Source: UBA6770 sp965660875
Lineage (GTDB): Bacteria; Bacteroidota; Bacteroidia; Flavobacteriales_G; Salibacteraceae
DNA: 64,000 nt
Reading direction: 5' to 3'
Assembly (NCBI GenBank): GCA_965660875.1
Contig: CBFIBQ010000011.1
Span: forward strand, 1 to 64,000
In this document: in pieces, positions 62,580 to 64,000 of the stretch
Layout: each line of letters begins with the position of its first letter
How positions within the stretch are numbered: position 1 is the first letter of the stretch
The notes under the pieces: model-generated
What the model was told of the DNA's origin: nothing
What the model saw: the letters and a program-made list of their open reading frames with translations, nothing else
Database searches by the model: none
Program-made: the position numbers and the translations under genes

Positions 62580-62870
62580 CTATCTAAAAACCACATCAGT
62601 GATGAGTTCCTTCTTTGCAAAGTCATTCACCTTTTGAATGATTAAAGACTTTCCGTAAATCAATTCTTGGCGGATTACAGGGGAGTCCAATTTTATGTAC
62701 AGTTTTTTATTCTGTATCGTTAACTGTGAGGTATGCTTGCTAATCATGGTTCCCATAAGCTCCTCCCAATGTGACTCTAAATCTACCTGCTCTAATTTAT
62801 TCGTCAGTTTATACTTATCCAGCATTTCATTGAGCAAATCTTTTATGTTGTGCTGATTTTTTTCACTCAT
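62580..62870 (-). CDS. DUF721/DciA-like protein
   Basis: A 96-residue protein of the DUF721 family. Segments LESHWEELMGTMISKHTSQLTIQNKKLYIKLDSPVIRQEL match the core. In other phyla, DciA loads the replicative helicase DnaB, and recF-linked DUF721 genes are common. It overlaps recF by 4 bp (ATGA) and is therefore translated with it, linking both to replication and repair. Confidence 0.85.
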   Translation of the reverse strand: MSEKNQHNIKDLLNEMLDKYKLTNKLEQVDLESHWEELMGTMISKHTSQLTIQNKKLYIKLDSPVIRQELIYGKSLIIQKVNDFAKKELITDVVFR

Positions 62871-63970
62871 AGCTTTGCAATTTGACCTTCATTCACATGG
62901 TATAGCTTGTATTCTTTGCCTATCTTTTTCAAAATGGGTTCTATCCTGGTTTGACTGGTATCGGTAATGAATATTTGCCCAAATTCAGGGTCGCTTACCA
63001 ATTTTATTAGGGCCTCCACTCTATTGTGATCCAACTTATCAAAAACATCGTCCAATAAAATCATTGGCTTGGTCGTTTTCTTGCGTTTGATGTATTCAAA
63101 CTGAGCCAGTTTCAGGGCTAGTAAATAACTTTTTTGCTGTCCTTGTGAGCCAAATCGTTTCATTGGGTGACCATCTAATTCGAATACCAAGTCGTCTTTG
63201 TGAATTCCGGTGCTGGTATAACGCAGGGCAGCGTCCTTCTTTCTAGCGTCGCTAAGCAAATCCAACAATGAACCTTCGTGAAGCTTTGACAGATAATTTA
63301 AACTTACCAACTCCTTCTCTGGTGCAATTAATGCATAGTACTCCTGAAATATTGGAATAAATGCTTCCAAAAAACTCTTTCGCTCGCGGTAAACGGGTTC
63401 TCCATACTCAACTAACTTGTAATCCCAAATAACCAGTGACTCCTCATCAAAATACCGATTCTCGGCAAAAGACTTAAGCAATGCATTTCGTTGAGTAAGC
63501 GACTTTTGATAATTGAGTAAGTTATCAAGGTAAACTGGATTAAACTGTGCAATCACTCCGTCAATAAACTTCCTTCGTATTTCAGACCCACCCAAAATCA
63601 GTTCACTGTCAGACGGAGAAACCATTACTAAAGGAATCAAACCGATGTGTTCAGAGAGTTTAGTGTATTCCTTCTTGTTTCTCTTGAATTGTTTTTTCTG
63701 TCCTTTTTTTAAACCACAAAAAATATTTTCAACTTTCTCGTTTCTAAAAAACGTACCCTGAACTACAAAAAAGTCCCCATCGTGTTTGATGTTTTGGCTG
63801 TCAATTGGATTAAAATAACTTTTACAAAACGCCAAATAGTAAATGGCATCCAGGATGTTTGTTTTACCCTCGCCATTATTCCCCACAAAGCAGTTCACTT
63901 TATTGCATATATCAATAGAGGCTTCATTGTAATTTTTAAAATTTACGAGGGAAATTTCCTTTAAAGTCAC
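62867..63970 (-). CDS. recF: DNA replication and repair protein RecF
   Basis: A 367-residue SMC-like ATPase that helps load RecA at gaps. Walker A GNNGEGKT is at 30-37, the signature FGSQGQQKS lies near residue 270, and Walker B MILLDDVFDKLD follows. The first codon is GTG at 63970, 16 nt downstream of a -7 box. The DUF721 gene overlaps its stop by 4 bp. Confidence 0.97.
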   Translation of the reverse strand: MTLKEISLVNFKNYNEASIDICNKVNCFVGNNGEGKTNILDAIYYLAFCKSYFNPIDSQNIKHDGDFFVVQGTFFRNEKVENIFCGLKKGQKKQFKRNKKEYTKLSEHIGLIPLVMVSPSDSELILGGSEIRRKFIDGVIAQFNPVYLDNLLNYQKSLTQRNALLKSFAENRYFDEESLVIWDYKLVEYGEPVYRERKSFLEAFIPIFQEYYALIAPEKELVSLNYLSKLHEGSLLDLLSDARKKDAALRYTSTGIHKDDLVFELDGHPMKRFGSQGQQKSYLLALKLAQFEYIKRKKTTKPMILLDDVFDKLDHNRVEALIKLVSDPEFGQIFITDTSQTRIEPILKKIGKEYKLYHVNEGQIAKL

Positions 63971-63986
63971 AAAAAAATCTTTGAAT

Positions 63987-63994
63987 CAAAAGTA
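63987..63994 (-). promoter_or_regulatory. -7 box of recF
   Basis: Reads TACTTTTG on the minus strand. The -33 element would lie outside the window. Confidence 0.6.
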
Positions 63995-64000
63995 GCGGAA

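Noticed and set aside
1..64000. tRNA, rRNA, CRISPR or transposase genes
   Set aside because: No cloverleaf, rRNA-like or regularly spaced repeat sequence was noticed, and no protein shows transposase or integrase motifs.

Overview
This window looks like chromosomal DNA of a low-GC member of the Bacteroidota, most likely order Flavobacteriales; the family cannot be fixed from the sequence alone. The basis is: type IX secretion (T9SS) C-terminal domains on several secreted proteins, a CHU_C 'gliding motility-associated' domain, a FecI/FecR/TonB-receptor signalling set with a DUF4974-type FecR, a bacillithiol-type YtxJ protein, and the Bacteroidota promoter -7 element TAnnTTTG in front of many genes. 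About 63 intact genes and two decayed ones cover almost the whole window. No tRNA, rRNA, CRISPR array, transposase or phage gene was seen.

Layout. 1-8 kb: housekeeping and stress genes (PhhB, a GNAT enzyme, a DsbA-like protein, Mn/Fe superoxide dismutase, a DEAD-box helicase, a lipocalin lipoprotein, a phosphodiesterase, YtxJ, a DoxX/MauE-like membrane protein, an MbnP lipoprotein, YjjG). 8-14.5 kb: a tight five-gene operon (ribD, TPR histidine kinase, EamA transporter, yigZ, secreted metalloprotease). 14.5-20.5 kb: a thioesterase, dnaA, a GT22-like glycosyltransferase, and rpsA with a structured leader and an unusual charged N-terminal extension. 20.6-24.9 kb: ECF sigma factor, FecR anti-sigma and TonB-dependent receptor. 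25-30 kb: a FrnE-like protein, a YiiX lipoprotein, NrnA, Ndk, a small membrane protein and a Tat-type pirin, followed by a head-to-head palindromic repeat.

30.1-35.9 kb: a self-contained envelope module of TetR regulator, LolA-like carrier, two FtsX-type permeases, a LolD-type ATPase and an outer-membrane barrel. Two palindromes in its promoter look like TetR operators. 36-47.7 kb: a giant CHU_C surface protein, a small-molecule kinase, a methyltransferase, MsrB, and a minus-strand operon (glmM, cysteine desulfurase, a second GT22-like enzyme, MBL hydrolase, secreted endonuclease I). 47.8-53 kb: a plus-strand operon of TPR protein, phosphosulfolactate synthase, rhodanese, DUF368 (polyprenyl-phosphate transporter family), aroE and Sua5.

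53-64 kb: a secreted M1 aminopeptidase; a gene-poor 0.83 kb holding two decayed XRE regulators; a T9SS protein/lipoprotein pair of unknown function; an operon of DUF6962, M14 carboxypeptidase and DUF2452; PlsC; and the recF-dciA-like pair.

The most interesting signals are the apparent kissing-hairpin leader of rpsA, the repeat pair at 29982-30096, the TetR/LolA/ABC/barrel module with its two operators, the regulator graveyard at 55168-55839, and a recurring pattern of -7 boxes lying only 4-7 nt before start codons, which suggests leaderless mRNAs.
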